64,000 nucleotides of DNA from Monocercomonoides exilis (taxonomy: Eukaryota; Preaxostyla; Oxymonadida; Polymastigidae): NCBI GenBank assembly GCA_001643675.2, contig LSRY02000048.1:257501-321500 (forward strand). Reading direction: 5' to 3'. This document shows, piece by piece, positions 34,503 through 47,132 of the stretch. Position 1 is the first letter of the stretch; each line of letters opens with the position of its first letter. The notes beneath the pieces were generated by a model. That model did no database searches and was not told the origin of the DNA. It saw nothing but the letters and a program-made list of their open reading frames with translations. The translations under genes were made by a program, and so were the position numbers.

Positions 34503-35619
34503 TATTCAAAGTCGAAAAACTTTCAATCAAAGTCGAAAGTTCAAAATATTTCTTAATTTCAACAAGTTGACATTATTCAACAAAAATTCAAAACCATTTT
34601 TATTATTGAAATATCAACGATGCTTGTAATTTTTATAATTTTAAATCACTTTTTCAAGATATTTTTGTGCTTCCTTTTGTTTTATTGCAAATTTAATAAA
34701 ACATAAGAAGAATTCTTACAAATTTTTTTCTCATTTCAAATGAGAACAAACTTCTTTCCAGATAATTTTACAAAGAAGTATTTTGTTTTTTTTAACCAGT
34801 TTTCTGAAGTTTTATGTCCACAGTATTGGCTCTCTTATTTAGTGTTTTTATATTGGCAAAATTTTTTTGAAAAGTTCCATGACTTTAATTTTGTCCCACA
34901 AAATATCAAAAAAGATCACAAGATTTCGATCATTCCGTTCCCATTTCATATATTGTTTTTTATTGTATTATCTTTTTTTGCTCTCATCAACAAATATTTA
35001 ATTTGAACAATACAAATACTTTTATAACGTTTCGCAATTTTTTATATTTTCTTTTTGAAATTGTTATTTTAAAGCTATTTGATGAAAACATATTATTAGT
35101 TATAATTACTTCATTTTCATATCATCAAACTGAAAATTCATTTTGATTTTTGGAACATTTTTTAAGTTATTAATATATTTCTTTGTAACATGTTAATTAA
35201 ATTTAAATTTGCTTAAATGGGAGTATTTTTCGTTAGAAATTGTTATTCGGAGAAATTTCATTGAAACAATGCTTGCTATAATTGAAAGCTATTCAAAAAA
35301 ATTGTTTTTAAAGAGTTGTTATTAATGTATTAATAAAAACATGAAGGGTGACGAAAATTTTCAAAAAAATTGTTCATTTATTAATAACTCAAAAATACAA
35401 TCCATTCACATGTTGAGAATAAAACAGTTAGTTGTTATCAAGTTTATTTCATTTCAGCATGTACATTTTTCTTCAATTTTTCATATCATTTTTTGTATTT
35501 TCAAAAGATATTCTGTTTAATTTTTTCGATATTGAATGAAAATAGAAGATTTACTCATCTGATTAATTTTCCTTTTCATATGTAGTTGTTTTGTGAAGTC
35601 GTCTCTTCGCTCTGACATT

Positions 35620-36494
35620 TTATCTACAGCAGCGTGATTGTCTTTTTCGCAATTCCGGATGCTGTGAAGTGAAAAGAAGATTCGACAGGGGATTGGAAGT
35701 TATCACATTCATCATCAGCTCCTGCAATTTTCCATTCAAATGCCTCGGTGGTGGCTGCGTCATACACGTCGGATGCAGCGATGGATGACATCGAGTGGCG
35801 GCTGCGGTCAATGGTGCCTGAGGCTGCTGGGGTATATGCGCGGTACATGCTAATGCTGTTGCTGCTCCTTCCATCGCTGTGGGTGCTACATATAGTTCGA
35901 GGGATATTATTGTGGCGCGGAGGGCGGTGCAGAATAGGGGTGTTGTGTGAACCTCTGATGTGGTGCTTTCGGTGATGCTTTTTGTTCAGCTGGTGGAGAA
36001 ACTTTTTTTTCTTGCAGTGTCTGTGAGCACAAAGTCGGGGATCAAGCGGATCTTTTATGAAGCGGATATGAATGCGCGTCCGTCAATCAAAGAACTGCTT
36101 ATCTCGTCGCTATTACCGAAAATGATAACGCGTCTAAAATCCCTTCAGTCGATATTGATGCGCGTGAAAGGTGAAGCGTGAAAAGGAAGTGATTGTGTGA
36201 GGGGTTGAAGTGAGGGAGGTTGTTGAGAAGGCGCTTGAGGTGGAGCGAATGATGATCAAAGATGCAGCTCTATCGCCTTGGAGGTTAAACTGACTGGACG
36301 GAATGAGCGAGAAGAGTCTGAGGAATGATGAGAAAAAAGCGGAAAAAGAGAAAGATAATATCGGCAAAAAGTTTATCACAAATGAATGTGAAGGTTATAA
36401 ATCGAAAGAGGAAATAATATGTGAAATATCCGATCACCAGGAGAGGAAAGACGAAGATGATAGTGAAACATCTCAAAAAGAAAGATATGAATGA
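35620..36494 (+). pseudogene. Decayed multicopy family A, copy a
   Basis: Higher GC than its surroundings. The plus strand reads ASYTSDAAMDDIEWRL, VPEAAGVYARYMLM, then after frameshifts DVVLSVMLFVQLVE and VREVVEKALEVERMMIKDA, then a Lys/Glu coiled-coil-like piece (MSEKSLRNDEKKAEKEK). The same order is seen in copies b and c. Frameshifts and stops prevent expression as one protein. Function unknown. Confidence 0.6.
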
Positions 36495-38293
36495 AGCGTA
36501 TAGGAAGAAGAATGAAAATGACGAGAGTGAAAGGAAGAAAATCGAAAGTGTGAGTGAAGTTTATTTAATATTCCTTTGAATTTGTGATCAGATTTTCAAG
36601 GATAATTGTAAAAGAGATGGAGATAAATACTGAGATTTCGTACTGTTCAACAAATGTTTTTGAAATGGATGAATAACAAGGCTCCGCCCTTGTTGAAGCA
36701 AGAAAAAACCACATGTCAATTAATACGGATTTGGCAAACAAAGAGGAATAAAGTTTGAAGCTGTCGAGCAAGATAGAAAAGAAGAGATTAAACTTTATAC
36801 GAAGAAGATGATACTGATGTTAGTGAAGACGAGGGATTCTGCGGTGATGCAAATTTAACTCGAGATAGTGAAGGCGAAGAAGAAGGATAGAATGAAGAAG
36901 AATTCGATGGAAAGAAGACGAAGAAGGTGTTCATAAATTAGAAGAAGAAGAAGTGGAAGACGAACGAGCGACTGAGTTTGCTTATAAGGATGCAGCAAAT
37001 TGAGAAGCAAATAATATCTTCTTTAAGGTGTGAATTATCATTGGAATCAAATTTTGTGGAGATAGTGAAAAGTGTAGAGAAGAAGGCAGTTCATGCTCTC
37101 CAAAAAGAGAAAACGAACATGATTGTGGAGGTGGATGCTTGTGACGTTGTCTGTCTGCATGCAGCCAACCATCACCTGGAATTGCTAATGTTGCTTTTCA
37201 ACATCCTCCCCAGCTCCTCTTATTTTTCTTGTCTCAACACTTTTTCCATTCTCCTTTAAAGTTTCTGTTTCTTATAATCCTTCCGAACTTCAAGTGCATC
37301 TTTGCCCTCATAAATGCTCTCGATCAGAACATATGCTTCCACAAAGATGCCCAAAATGTTCCCCCTTAATGGCTCTTCTTTTATCATCCATTTTCCTTGT
37401 CTTTTCCTCGTCTTTTGCAGACATTGATATTCTTTGGACTTCTTCCGCTTTCACTTCGCCTGCTTGATATTGAGTAACAGCTTGTCGAGATTAGGCGCGA
37501 AAAGAGTTAGCGCTTGTTGAAGGAATTTCCAGAGTATAATGAAGATGAAGAAGAAGAAAAAGAAGATGTTTAATAAGGTGGATTTTGTTTGATGAAAATG
37601 AATAAAATTTGATGTGAGATGATTCATCAGGTGTGTTAATTGAGAAAAAAACAAACGCAGAGGAGACATTAGCGTAAAATAGGCTGGTTATTTGGCATAC
37701 ATGTGAATTGGTGGGAATATCCGATAATAATGACTGTGAAATATAGGAACTGGGAGAGCTGCATACAGATCTGGAGAAAATAGTGTTCAACTTTTCTGTG
37801 AAACAAACAATCCATTCTGACTTGATGATCAAAATATTGAAAATTCAGAAAATGGTTATTTGGGACGGTGAAGAAGGCGAAGAAGGAAAAGAAAAGAAAT
37901 GTTGTGATAATTCTGTTTCAGTTCTTGCTGTTGTCATCACAGAGTTTAATGATGAAGTTGAAACGGAGACTGTCCAGCCACTTTGATCATCATTTCCTCG
38001 GATTTCATGATTTTGATCAGAGAAGGCCAATTCATCGCTCATCAAAATCATTCCATTTACGATGACTTTCTTTGGTCCTATTTGACGAGTGACTGAATGC
38101 TTCATTGTCAAACATGGGAATTGGACAATTCCACAATGTGAGTGATTGGACGCCTCAGTATTACTCACAAGATTTCTTCCGGGTTGAAGAGATTGATGCA
38201 CAGAAGGATGGCTACACTCGTATTTACGTTGTCGTATCCTCTCACCCTATAAAAAGAGTCCAAAGAGGCTGTGACACATGTTATATTTTGTAG
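36495..38293. other. Decayed coding-like stretch, purine-rich
   Basis: Lys/Glu-rich broken frames on plus (for example around 36800-37110) may be the continuation of family A copy a as a decayed coiled coil. Frames near 37780-38290 are too short and inconsistent to assign. Confidence 0.4.
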
Positions 38294-40150
38294 CTTTGCA
38301 GTTCCTTCCAGATTTGGTGAAATAACAAAAATGCACTTTCCCCATTTGGCTATGTTTGTTCTTAATGAAGAGGAGATCAGAAAATTGTGACTCTCTTTTA
38401 TCCATCTTAGGAGGAACTATTTTTTATATAAAGCTTATAATGACCTCTGTCATTCGAAATAGTGCTTCTTCATTTTTCAAAGGCTTTCGCATTTAAAGGA
38501 TATATTCCTTTATCTTTTCATTTCAAGGAAATGCTGCTCTGTTGCAAATTTTTTATCAACACTGAAAGAAAGAATTGAAAAATAAAGAATAAATAACACA
38601 ACACAAAATAAAACAGCAAACCATTCATCATTGTATATTCATTGCTTTCTTGAACATGTTTAAGCAATAATTGGAGAATGAAATGAAATTTTTCGTTCTG
38701 GGCATTGCAGATTTCAGTTCAAATAAAAATAAGAATCATCAACAGAAGAATAAATTTTCAATAAAAATTGAATTAAAAAAACCTTGAACAATTTTGAACT
38801 CAGTTATTCCAACACGGAATAAGGAAAGATAAAGCATATTCATTGTTCATAAGCTATTTTTATTTTGATCACATAACAGAATATATAATTTTTTGATTCA
38901 AAATATTTTTTTCATAAAAAAGTTTGCAATGAACTAACAACAACTGTGGAGAAAGTTAGTTTTTCTAATTAGAATTATGGAAACGGAGTGTTAAAAAATT
39001 AACTTCCATGGGTCAAATTTTTGATCTAACATCACTTTTCAAAAAAATTTAGCCATATAACAAAATACTCATCTCTCAAAAATTGAAACAAATGTCCAAA
39101 GTCTTGTTTTGAGTTGGTTTTTGAGTCTATTTTTCGTTTGATATTATCAAAAATTTCAGAAAACATATTCACAAATGTCGTGAAAATTTCTTCTTAAATA
39201 AAAGAATTAAATTTTCTTCACTTTATTTTTTCTAAATAAAATATGCGTATTTTTTTATGAAAAACCACCACTGATCAAAAATTTGACCCATGAAAGTCAA
39301 TAATTTCACACTCCGTTTCCATTATTCTAATGAAAACAACTAAATTTCACATAGAAGTTTGTTTGTTCATAACAAACCTCTCAACAAGAAAAAACGATTA
39401 GGATCAAAAAATTGTATTTCTGTTTCCTGATCAGAATAGAAATATAAATCTTGCAATAAATAAGAGTTTTATGTGCTTAAACTTTTCTGCAGCTGCTGTC
39501 TCATAAAATGTTCATAGTTTGTTTGGAATCTTTTTCAAGAATAATTTGAGATTCGTTGATAAATCAAAATTTCATACGAATTCAATTTTTCAATGAACAG
39601 AATGTGCTTAGAATAATTATAATTGCATAGATTGCCCCCATGAATTTGATTAAGATGAAAAACACGCAAATCAAACTGTTCACATTTAGTTTTTAAATTT
39701 CTTTTTTATTTTTAATAATAAACAATAAATTTCTTTTTTTTTTCAAGATTGACAAGTTTGCTGAAAATTTCAGAGCGCCTTTTGTAAAAGACCTTTCAAT
39801 GGAGGGCTGCTCAATAGAATCGTTTGTGTGAAAAGAGGATCTTCAGTGAATGTTGCAATAATCCAGAGTGAGACTGTATTTGTGTCTTCTGTGGCAAATA
39901 ATCACGCAGACAGCAAGCCATACTGAGGATATGAAGAACTTTTTGGATTGATAAGTGAAATAATGTGTAACATTATTTGATTATCGCATTCGCAGTTGTT
40001 GATCTCGAAGGAGATGGTTATTGTTGGAGAATTTGAAGAGAAGGATATGATTGTACGCTTTCTTCAATCTCCATCGTCGCTCTGGATCATCTGAGTTCGG
40101 AAGTTGTTTGTGAAGGCAACATCACACAACCTCAGAGAAAGTTCGTATAG
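38294..40150. other. Non-coding region with a long imperfect inverted repeat
   Basis: AT-rich. It holds the 38856-39441 foldback. At about 39745-39960 a broken plus-strand frame (DKFAENFRAPFVKDLSMEG) may be a gene remnant. Confidence 0.45.
38856..39441. repeat. Imperfect foldback element, arms about 170 bp
   Basis: Left arm 38856-39026 pairs with 39272-39441. The best segment is GAATTATGGAAACGGAGTGT with CATGGGTCAAATTTTTGATC against its mirror near 39272-39330; the outer parts are diverged. Probably an old MITE or foldback element, older than the 33.5-kb one. Confidence 0.7.
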
Positions 40151-40382
40151 AAAATATGAAATTCAACTATTGTCGTTTGTTTTCTTCTTCTTCTTCCTCT
40201 TCTCACTTAAATTCTTTTTCTTCTTCTTCTTCTTCTTCCTCTTCCTCTTCTTCTTCTTCTTTCTCCATATCATCGATTTTTCTCCTTTTGAATGTTGAAT
40301 TCACTTCTCCTTTCATTTCTCTCTCCAATTCTTCCACCAGCTCATTCTCTGCCTCATCCAACGAAAGATCTTCATTATGTGC

Positions 40383-40383
<1 letters not shown>

Positions 40384-40436
<53 letters not shown>

Positions 40437-40553
40437 TTCTTCTTCTTCTTCTTCTTCTTCTTCTTCTTCTTCTTCTTCTTCTTCTTCTTCTTCTTCTTCT
40501 TCTTCTTCTTCTTCTTCTTCTTCTTCTTCTTCTTCTTCTTCTTCTTCTTCTTT
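40384..40553. repeat. Compound trinucleotide array (TCA)n then (TTC)n
   Basis: About 17 TCA units (40384-40436) followed by about 39 TTC units (40437-40553). All six frames are open simply because of the repeat. Confidence 0.95.
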
Positions 40554-40839
40554 TCATATGTTCTGCTAAGCAATATTCAGATTGAAAGAAATGCGTTGTT
40601 GGGATTCATGAAATATTAACTTTATTAGAAATTTTCTTTGAATGAAAATGAATATCAAAAGATGAAGGATTAAGAAGATGAAGAAGAAGATGATCATGCT
40701 GTTGATGTTATTTGGAGGAAAATATAAGGATCAATTATACCCAATACAGGCTCAAATAACAGTCACATGTTGTTGATGGCAATCTCTTTCTCATTCTGAA
40801 CCTGCTTGTGTTGTGTTGAAAAAGCAGAAGCAGAATCAG

Positions 40840-42720
40840 CGAAAAAAGTTTAAGGGCAGGCATTGCACCATTATTTCTCCATATAACATCCCATTTCGTC
40901 GTGAAACTGAACCGCTCACTACCCGTCCTTTTACAGTAGCTTCAGACATTTTGCTCCTTCCGCCTCATTCCTCCGCAGCTACAGCCACACAGGCTCCACA
41001 AGCATCATTACACTCTGAAACAGCAGCCATTGCACAGCCTCCGCAAGCCGCTCCAACACTTCCTCTGCTGACATACATGAAAGCACTTGTACAAAATCAT
41101 CCAGCGCAGGCTAACCGTCTTTACCACCATGCTGTTCTATGACAGGAATAGAAGAGATCAATAGTTGACTGCATTGCACATATCCAGTAGTCAGACACAG
41201 CTTGAAGAAGTTGTTGCTCTGAAGCGCCTTCGCCCCATATTCAAATGACGGCAGACAGCAGCCAGACAACAAGAAGACATCCCAGAAGATCTGCAGCAAT
41301 AGCGCCTGCAGAGTCTGCGGATTGCACACACAGAAGGGACTCCAGCTCTAAGTACATAATCCATCTGAACGCTGCCCCTAATGATGAAGTCGTTGCATCG
41401 CCTCTTCTGATCGCATCATACAACGTCTTCATCACCTCTTTCCGCTTCGCTGCATCAGCCCAGTTGTTATTTATTAGAATCCACAGAAACACTGACGCGT
41501 CTTACACTCCCATCTTTGTCCGTATCTTCTCAAACTCCCAAAAAAGCATCTTGATCTTCTTCTCCGACACCTCATCAAGCTCCGTGTTAATGCACTTACG
41601 GCACATCCTGAACGACACCATCAGGAAATTCTCGCTCTCTTTCATCGGCTGCTTCGGAGGCTCCCCTTTAAACAGCACCGTGTTGCAATACATAAAGAAT
41701 AACAGCTCGTCTCCGGTGATCTCATCCCGCAAAAATTTCCCGAACAGCCACACCTGCGCAAAGTCCGTCCGAAACAGTCATCACCTTCCAAACCTCCTCG
41801 CTCTTCTTTTTCTTCTACTTCTTTTGCTCAAGAATCATTTGCTGCTTCTCAATCACCTTATTGAACAGCTCTGTCTTGTCCTTTACCTTCACTAGCTATT
41901 CCCTTATCTCTTTCACGTCATCGTTAACCTTTTAACACAGCTCCAGAATCTTCCTCTGTTTCATTAAGATGATCTCGCACTTCTCCTTCAGCTGCTCCAA
42001 CAGCTCGCTCATACGATTTGCTTCTTTCTCGCATCATTCTCTTTCTGCCTCATTTGCTCCTCCTCCTTTCCCCTCTTCTTCTTTTCTTTCTTCAAGCAAA
42101 TACGGCACAATCTCCGCGGTGATAGAACCTCATCTTCCATCCTCCATCTTTCATCATCTCCCCCACCGCCTCCAGCTCCTTCTCAACAATCTTCACCGCT
42201 TCGCACACCGCAACCTCTCGCCTCATCACTTCGTCGTACCGCTTCACCTCCAAATATTTCAACCGAGACGATCACCGTATCTGCAGCGACGGGTCAAACA
42301 GATCGTAGATCGAAGTGAACGCATTCACATTTTCCACCGCGATGATCTAATTGTTTCATCACTTCGTACACTCAAAGGCTGTAAGTTAGGGAAGTGGAGC
42401 CACAAGCCTAACGGAAAGCATCGCCGGAAGTCTCACATCGTAGGCACACACAACACCCCCACACAGCACCGCCCGAAGCGTCTGCAGCAACAGTGGCGAC
42501 AGAATGAGCCGCACATGCACTCCAGCCACCTCATGCACAACAATCAGCAGCATCCTCTTCGTTCATCAATTGCTGATCCTGACGAATATGATGCTACCAC
42601 TGCCAAAGCATTTGAAGGATGAACTGTAGGTGCTGATGAGAAGATGAAGGCTGCAAGTACTTTTACGCCTTCTCCTCCTCGCTTCTTTGCTTCCTGAATA
42701 GTGAAACAGATATAAAAGAT
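40840..42720 (-). pseudogene. Decayed multicopy family A, copy b (longest)
   Basis: On minus, from 42640 downward: NALAVVASYSSGSAID, LRAVLCGGVVCAYDVRLPAM, SIYDLFDPSLQIR, EAVKIVEKELEAVGEMM, a broken coiled coil (ELLEQLKEKCEIILMKQRK, KDKTELFNKVIEKQQM), then cleaner blocks WLFGKFLRDEITGDELLFF (about 41750) and AKRKEVMKTLYDAIRRGDA (about 41440). Stops and frameshifts recur. GC is clearly above the flanks. The order suggests an N-terminal globular domain, a coiled coil and a C-terminal helical domain. No known family is recognised. Confidence 0.65.
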
Positions 42721-42721
42721 A

Positions 42722-42904
42722 ATGGCCTTGAGCGATTGGGGAACTGCTACGCCTCTCCGGCCACAAGAGGATTTTTCAGATACACCACCTAGCCTGCTGG
42801 AAGCACCACCAGCTGCACAAAGACAATATCTTCATTTGATAAGAGATATTGATCAGTTGGAAAAACAAAAATTTTCTCATGTGATTAAACTGAACGGAAC
42901 TTAA
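42722..42904 (+). CDS. Small ORF, possible exon remnant
   Basis: 60 codons starting MALSDWGTATPLRP and including QYLHLIRDIDQLEKQKF, which is protein-like in composition. It may be a small gene or the first exon of a lost gene; it starts immediately beside decayed family A copy b on the opposite strand. No domain. Confidence 0.25.
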   Translation: MALSDWGTATPLRPQEDFSDTPPSLLEAPPAAQRQYLHLIRDIDQLEKQKFSHVIKLNGT

Positions 42905-43587
42905 TATATTCAAGCAAAAAATTATGATGAAATGAAAAAAAAAGTTTGAGAAGAAAGATATATTGTGGAACCGTTGATGTTATGTTCACTATTTGGATTT
43001 GAAAAAAGAAGCAAGCTGTTTTTTGAATTTACACTAATGAAGCGCTTTCAATGGGAAATTGTGATTGGAGCTTCTTTTTTTAATTGAAACATCGATATAT
43101 TTTTGATAAGTTCAACATTTTGAAAGTTTTTCGATAATTATGAGCTACACATTGATGAAAATATCAAAAATCAAATTTTTAAAAAAAATTCACCTATCAA
43201 AGCAATTACTTTTTTCTTAGTTTTCCAACGAATATTCATGATTCAAAATTTGTTTCTATTCAAAAAATCTAAACGTTCACTCGAATGCATGAAATGAAAA
43301 AGACAAAAACAATTTATATTCTAAGTTTCACACAAATTGCAAAAAAACTGTAATTTACCAAAGTGAATAAGCGAAAAAAGCAAAGAGTTATACAAAATCA
43401 GTCTTTTTGAAAATTAATATTTGTTGATAAGTTGAAAAAATATCTTTAATAAAAACATGATAATGAGTGATGGGAACGGAATGATCGACAATAATTGATC
43501 ATTTGTGATCTTATTTTTAGATCAATTAATAATTTGTGACTTTTCATAAAAAAATACACATATAAAAAAAAAGTATTCTAGATTTAT

Positions 43588-43634
43588 GTTTCCCGGGTTT
43601 TGTCCTTGTCCCTGGTTTTATCCCTGACTATAAT
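43588..43634. repeat. Solitary relic of the pogo/Tigger-type terminus
   Basis: CCCGGGTTTTGTCCTTGTCC continues to TCCCTGACTATA and resembles the right terminus of the 13.3-15.5 kb transposon, with an extra internal TGTCCCTGG-like unit. I found no partner end or transposase nearby. Confidence 0.6.
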
Positions 43635-43929
43635 CCATTTCTTTTGTTTTAATTCCAGTGACAATACTCATTTTCCTCACAAAAATATCAATTCAAAATT
43701 TTAACTAATTTATTCCCTTTAAAGTTAATTTGTCAGCAAATTTTTTTTTTTTGTTGTTGTATTTTCTCCTTCAAATGCTTCGATTTTTGTTTTTTGAAAA
43801 ATAAGATTATCTTTTCGTGTTCACCACGATCAAACTCATCCAATTGCTGAGCGTGAAATACAAAAAAACAACCATATCAAATTTTCATTCAATTTTATCT
43901 TCCAGCACAGATGCTTGCATTCACTGAAC

Positions 43930-44060
43930 ACAATAAATGCACTGGATCAACAAAACTGCATTTTTTGAATTTGTCTGATTCCTGTGCTTTGAAAAGGTGG
44001 AGGATGGAAATATAATCAAGACAAACAAGACAAACAAAACACAAACATTCAGGCACTTTC
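43930..44060. repeat. Dispersed repeat R, copy 1
   Basis: Contains GATTCCTGTGCTTTGAAAAG, a GGAAATATAATCAA stretch and CATTCAAAAACAAAATCGTT. Similar blocks in the same order lie at 62885-63000 and, more diverged, at 47255-47360. Two of the three lie about 0.5 kb before a lineage-family gene. Confidence 0.5.
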
Positions 44061-44465
44061 ATTCAAAAACAAAATCGTTGCATTTCGGTTGTTTTCCAAT
44101 TTAAAAAATTTTTATGCATAATTCATTGTTTTGTACTTTTTCTTCCTCCATGCCAACACAGGAAATAATATATTTAACTCCGTATAAATTGTTCACTCAT
44201 CAACCTCTTTTTTCTTCTAAAATATCTAATCTAAATGAATTTTTTGATCATAAATTCCATTATAACAATCTGAATAAGATAAAGCTTTGCTTTTCTTCAT
44301 AATCCTTTTCCAAAAATGCAAGTGCATAAAGACACGGTATGAATGCATATAATTTTTATGACTTTTTTGAGGTTTTATTTTTTATCTGTTTCTGCTTTCC
44401 AAACTTTTGCGAATTCCATGTGAATGATAAAAATGGTGTTTTTTCCTTGTCACTTTGCATCAAAA

Positions 44466-45887
44466 ATGCAGGAGACCGAAAACACAAAAAAGTTCACTGG
44501 TGTGCAATTACTGTTGCATTTGAATTCTTACTGATATTGATCTTTTCAAATTTTATGAAGAATTGTTTTCTGAGCTGGAGCATTGCAATGAAGAAGAGCA
44601 GGAAGTTAAAGTCGAGATAATGAATGAAATAATGAAAGAGATGAACAAAGAAGAATTCAGTGCAGTTTTCATCGAAGAATTGTTTGATGAAATACACAAA
44701 ATGATTGAAGATAAAAAATTATCAAAGAAGAATGCCACTGTCTTTTTGAAGCACATCGGTTATTGCAAAATAATGGACGGAATACGGAGCAAAAGCTTTG
44801 ACAGTTCTTCGCTTTTCAAACGAATTCAAGAGATGATTTTAGATGAAGAGAAGAAGAAAGGAAGGATAAATGAAAGACTGATGATTGATCTCTGCGAGTG
44901 CTGTTTTTTGCTTAGCAACAAATCTTCTTCAAAGATTCCTTCAGTTTGTTTGTCCTATCTTCTGAAAGCTACATTGAACAAGGAGAAAAACGAAGAAGCA
45001 CAAAAAGAAGTGGAAATGGCTTTGTTGGCTTTGAGCAACGTTAAATATCTCGTATGAGTAGTTCTTTTTCATTTTTGATAATGTTTTTTTCCCATCTTTA
45101 TTGTCAGTTTATCGAAACTGAACTGTATTTGAGAGAGATCAAAGAAATCATTCAATATCATCAAGAGCATAACAACCTCACGCGACTTGCGTATCAATCA
45201 GCTTGGAAATTTTTAATGAACAGATTTGAGGATGATTCAAATTTGGAAGAAGTTATTTTAAATGATCTGCATTTTGTGAGAGAAGTAGCAAGCGAAGTGG
45301 AAGATCTGGCAGGATATATTGATTGGAAGAATAATGAAAAAGACGAAGAAATGAAAAGAATAGAGAAAAAAAATGTTGTGATTGCTGAAAGGTGGCTAGA
45401 CATGATTCACTATTTCTTTGTATATTTCGAAGTTCATCATGAAGAGCATATCAAATTGATTTCTTGCATGACAAGCCTGTGCAGAGCAGCAATAAATACG
45501 CACAATGAAATTGTCAAAAAGTGTTATTTCATTTTGATGTATTTGATGAGACGCCAAAAGATTTTGCCGATTGTCAGCGATTTGCTGAAGGAGGGGATAA
45601 TTGATTACTTTATGGAAGAAATTCAGCGATCAACAATGGATGACGTTATATCATATGGTTTTTTTAGATTAGTTCAGAATATTTACGATTCTTTGGAAGG
45701 AAATGAGGATAATGAAACTGATGATGCAAAAAGAAAAGCAAAAAAACAGAAGATGGTCGAAAAGTTGGAAGAGGAAGGATATGAAGATATTAACACGAGT
45801 CTATGTGGACCGTTTGTTTATTTAAGTGAAAAACACTGGTGTTCTTATATATTTTCCAGTGTCATAAATCTTTCTGAGAATTTTTGA
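44466..45887 (+). CDS. Lineage-specific helical repeat-family protein, copy 3, intact (434 aa)
   Basis: Exons 44466-44499 (34 bp, MQETENTKKFT), 44561-45051 and 45108-45887; phases 1 and 0 as in copy 1. Landmarks: ELFSELEHCNEEEQ, KNATVFLKHIGYCKI, KEVEMALLALSNV, SAWKFLMNRFEDD, LNDLHFVREVASEVEDL, MEEIQRSTMDD and KLEEEGYEDINTS. It shares intron positions and lengths with copy 1, so the family arose by DNA-level duplication. About 430 aa, no signal peptide, helical throughout. Role unknown. Confidence 0.82.
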
Positions 45888-46422
45888 GAAAATGAAATAC
45901 ATTTCATTCTGTAACCCAAATTTAATATTTAATTTTTATTTTTTTATCATTTCACAAAACTGAAAGCAGTTAATTAAAATTTTGCAATTCATTAGTTTGG
46001 GCTAATGATAACTTAACGTAGTCACTGAGAATATTTTTTTAATCGATATTTTTATTAATGTTATGTATTAAATGATAAATAAAAAACAAACAGGTTCGAA
46101 AATTAAAGAAAATTTCAAATATTTTTCAACTTATTTTTAATATAAAACACACTAAATATTTTTTATTTTGATTAATAAAAATTTAAACTATTCATTTTTC
46201 CAATGTCTTCAAAGTTAAATCAAATTTTAAATATAAATTTTATTAATATATCTTTCATTTTATTAAATGAATTGTAAAATACATAACCTTAATGCGAAAT
46301 ATCTATTTTTTCAATATGGGACGAAATATTTCACCTTTGGACTTTTGTTCCACCCATAATCCTATACCTGTAATAATGAAGGAAAACATTAGATGAATTG
46401 TGAAATAAAAAAAAATTTCACA

Positions 46423-46454
46423 ATTATTGGGTTATTTCAAAATAACCCAATAAT
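46423..46454. repeat. Perfect 15-bp palindromic stem
   Basis: ATTATTGGGTTATTT, CA, then its exact reverse complement; imperfect pairing continues outward. It could form a cruciform or hairpin. Confidence 0.9.
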
Positions 46455-47132
46455 TTTGAAATTGTCTATGGAAATTTTGAAATTTTTGGGGAATTTTGCA
46501 ATAACTCGGGTGGCCAAAATTTTTCTGTGAAAAAATATATTATGCATACTCATAAAGTTTTTCAAAACATTTTGTCGAAAAATGAGCTGGTGATTTTTAA
46601 ATTAAAATAAGTTGAAAAGAACTATAAAAGATATTTTTGGTGATTTTTTATGATAATTCAAATAAAACCTTTTGATTCAACTGTTTTTTGATAAACAATT
46701 GGGAAAAAATCGCAATAAACGATATTCATTTCAATTTCAAATATTTTTTTGTTGGATTTCTTCAAAAAAGAAATTTGGAAATGAAATATCAAAAAAAAAA
46801 AAAAAAGATCTTATTGATGTGTTTCAACAGCACAGGGTCTCTTCTGCAATTTCTCTAAGTTTTTGCAACAATAAAACAGCTATTTCCCTTCATTTGTCTT
46901 CAAGTTTCAGATCCAGCATTTTTTCCTCTTTCTTTTTCTTTTTTCTTCTCTCCTCAATTATTTCTTTCATAATATCCATTCAAAACAATTCTTCGGACAT
47001 TGCCTCATAATCATCATTGATTAAAAATAAATTTCTTATGCCACCATTTTTCCACATCCATTAGCTCTTTATTCAAGCAAAACTCATTTTCATCATATTT
47101 CTATCCAATGAGCATGTTTAGTCCAAAATAAG

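Larger units (their letters stand above)
33001..35619. other. 2.6-kb non-coding region with inverted-repeat elements
   Basis: Contains two inverted-repeat structures (listed separately) and a T/C-rich microsatellite at 33417-33480; the rest is AT-rich. Short frames here lie within repeat arms and show no coding signature. Confidence 0.7.

Noticed and set aside
40156-40619. Poly-Ser, poly-Leu, poly-Phe and poly-Lys frames
   Set aside because: All come from the TCA/TTC trinucleotide array, open in every frame.
41245-42622. Plus-strand ORFs of 216-217 aa
   Set aside because: Antisense shadows of family A copy b; the minus strand carries the shared motifs and coiled coil.
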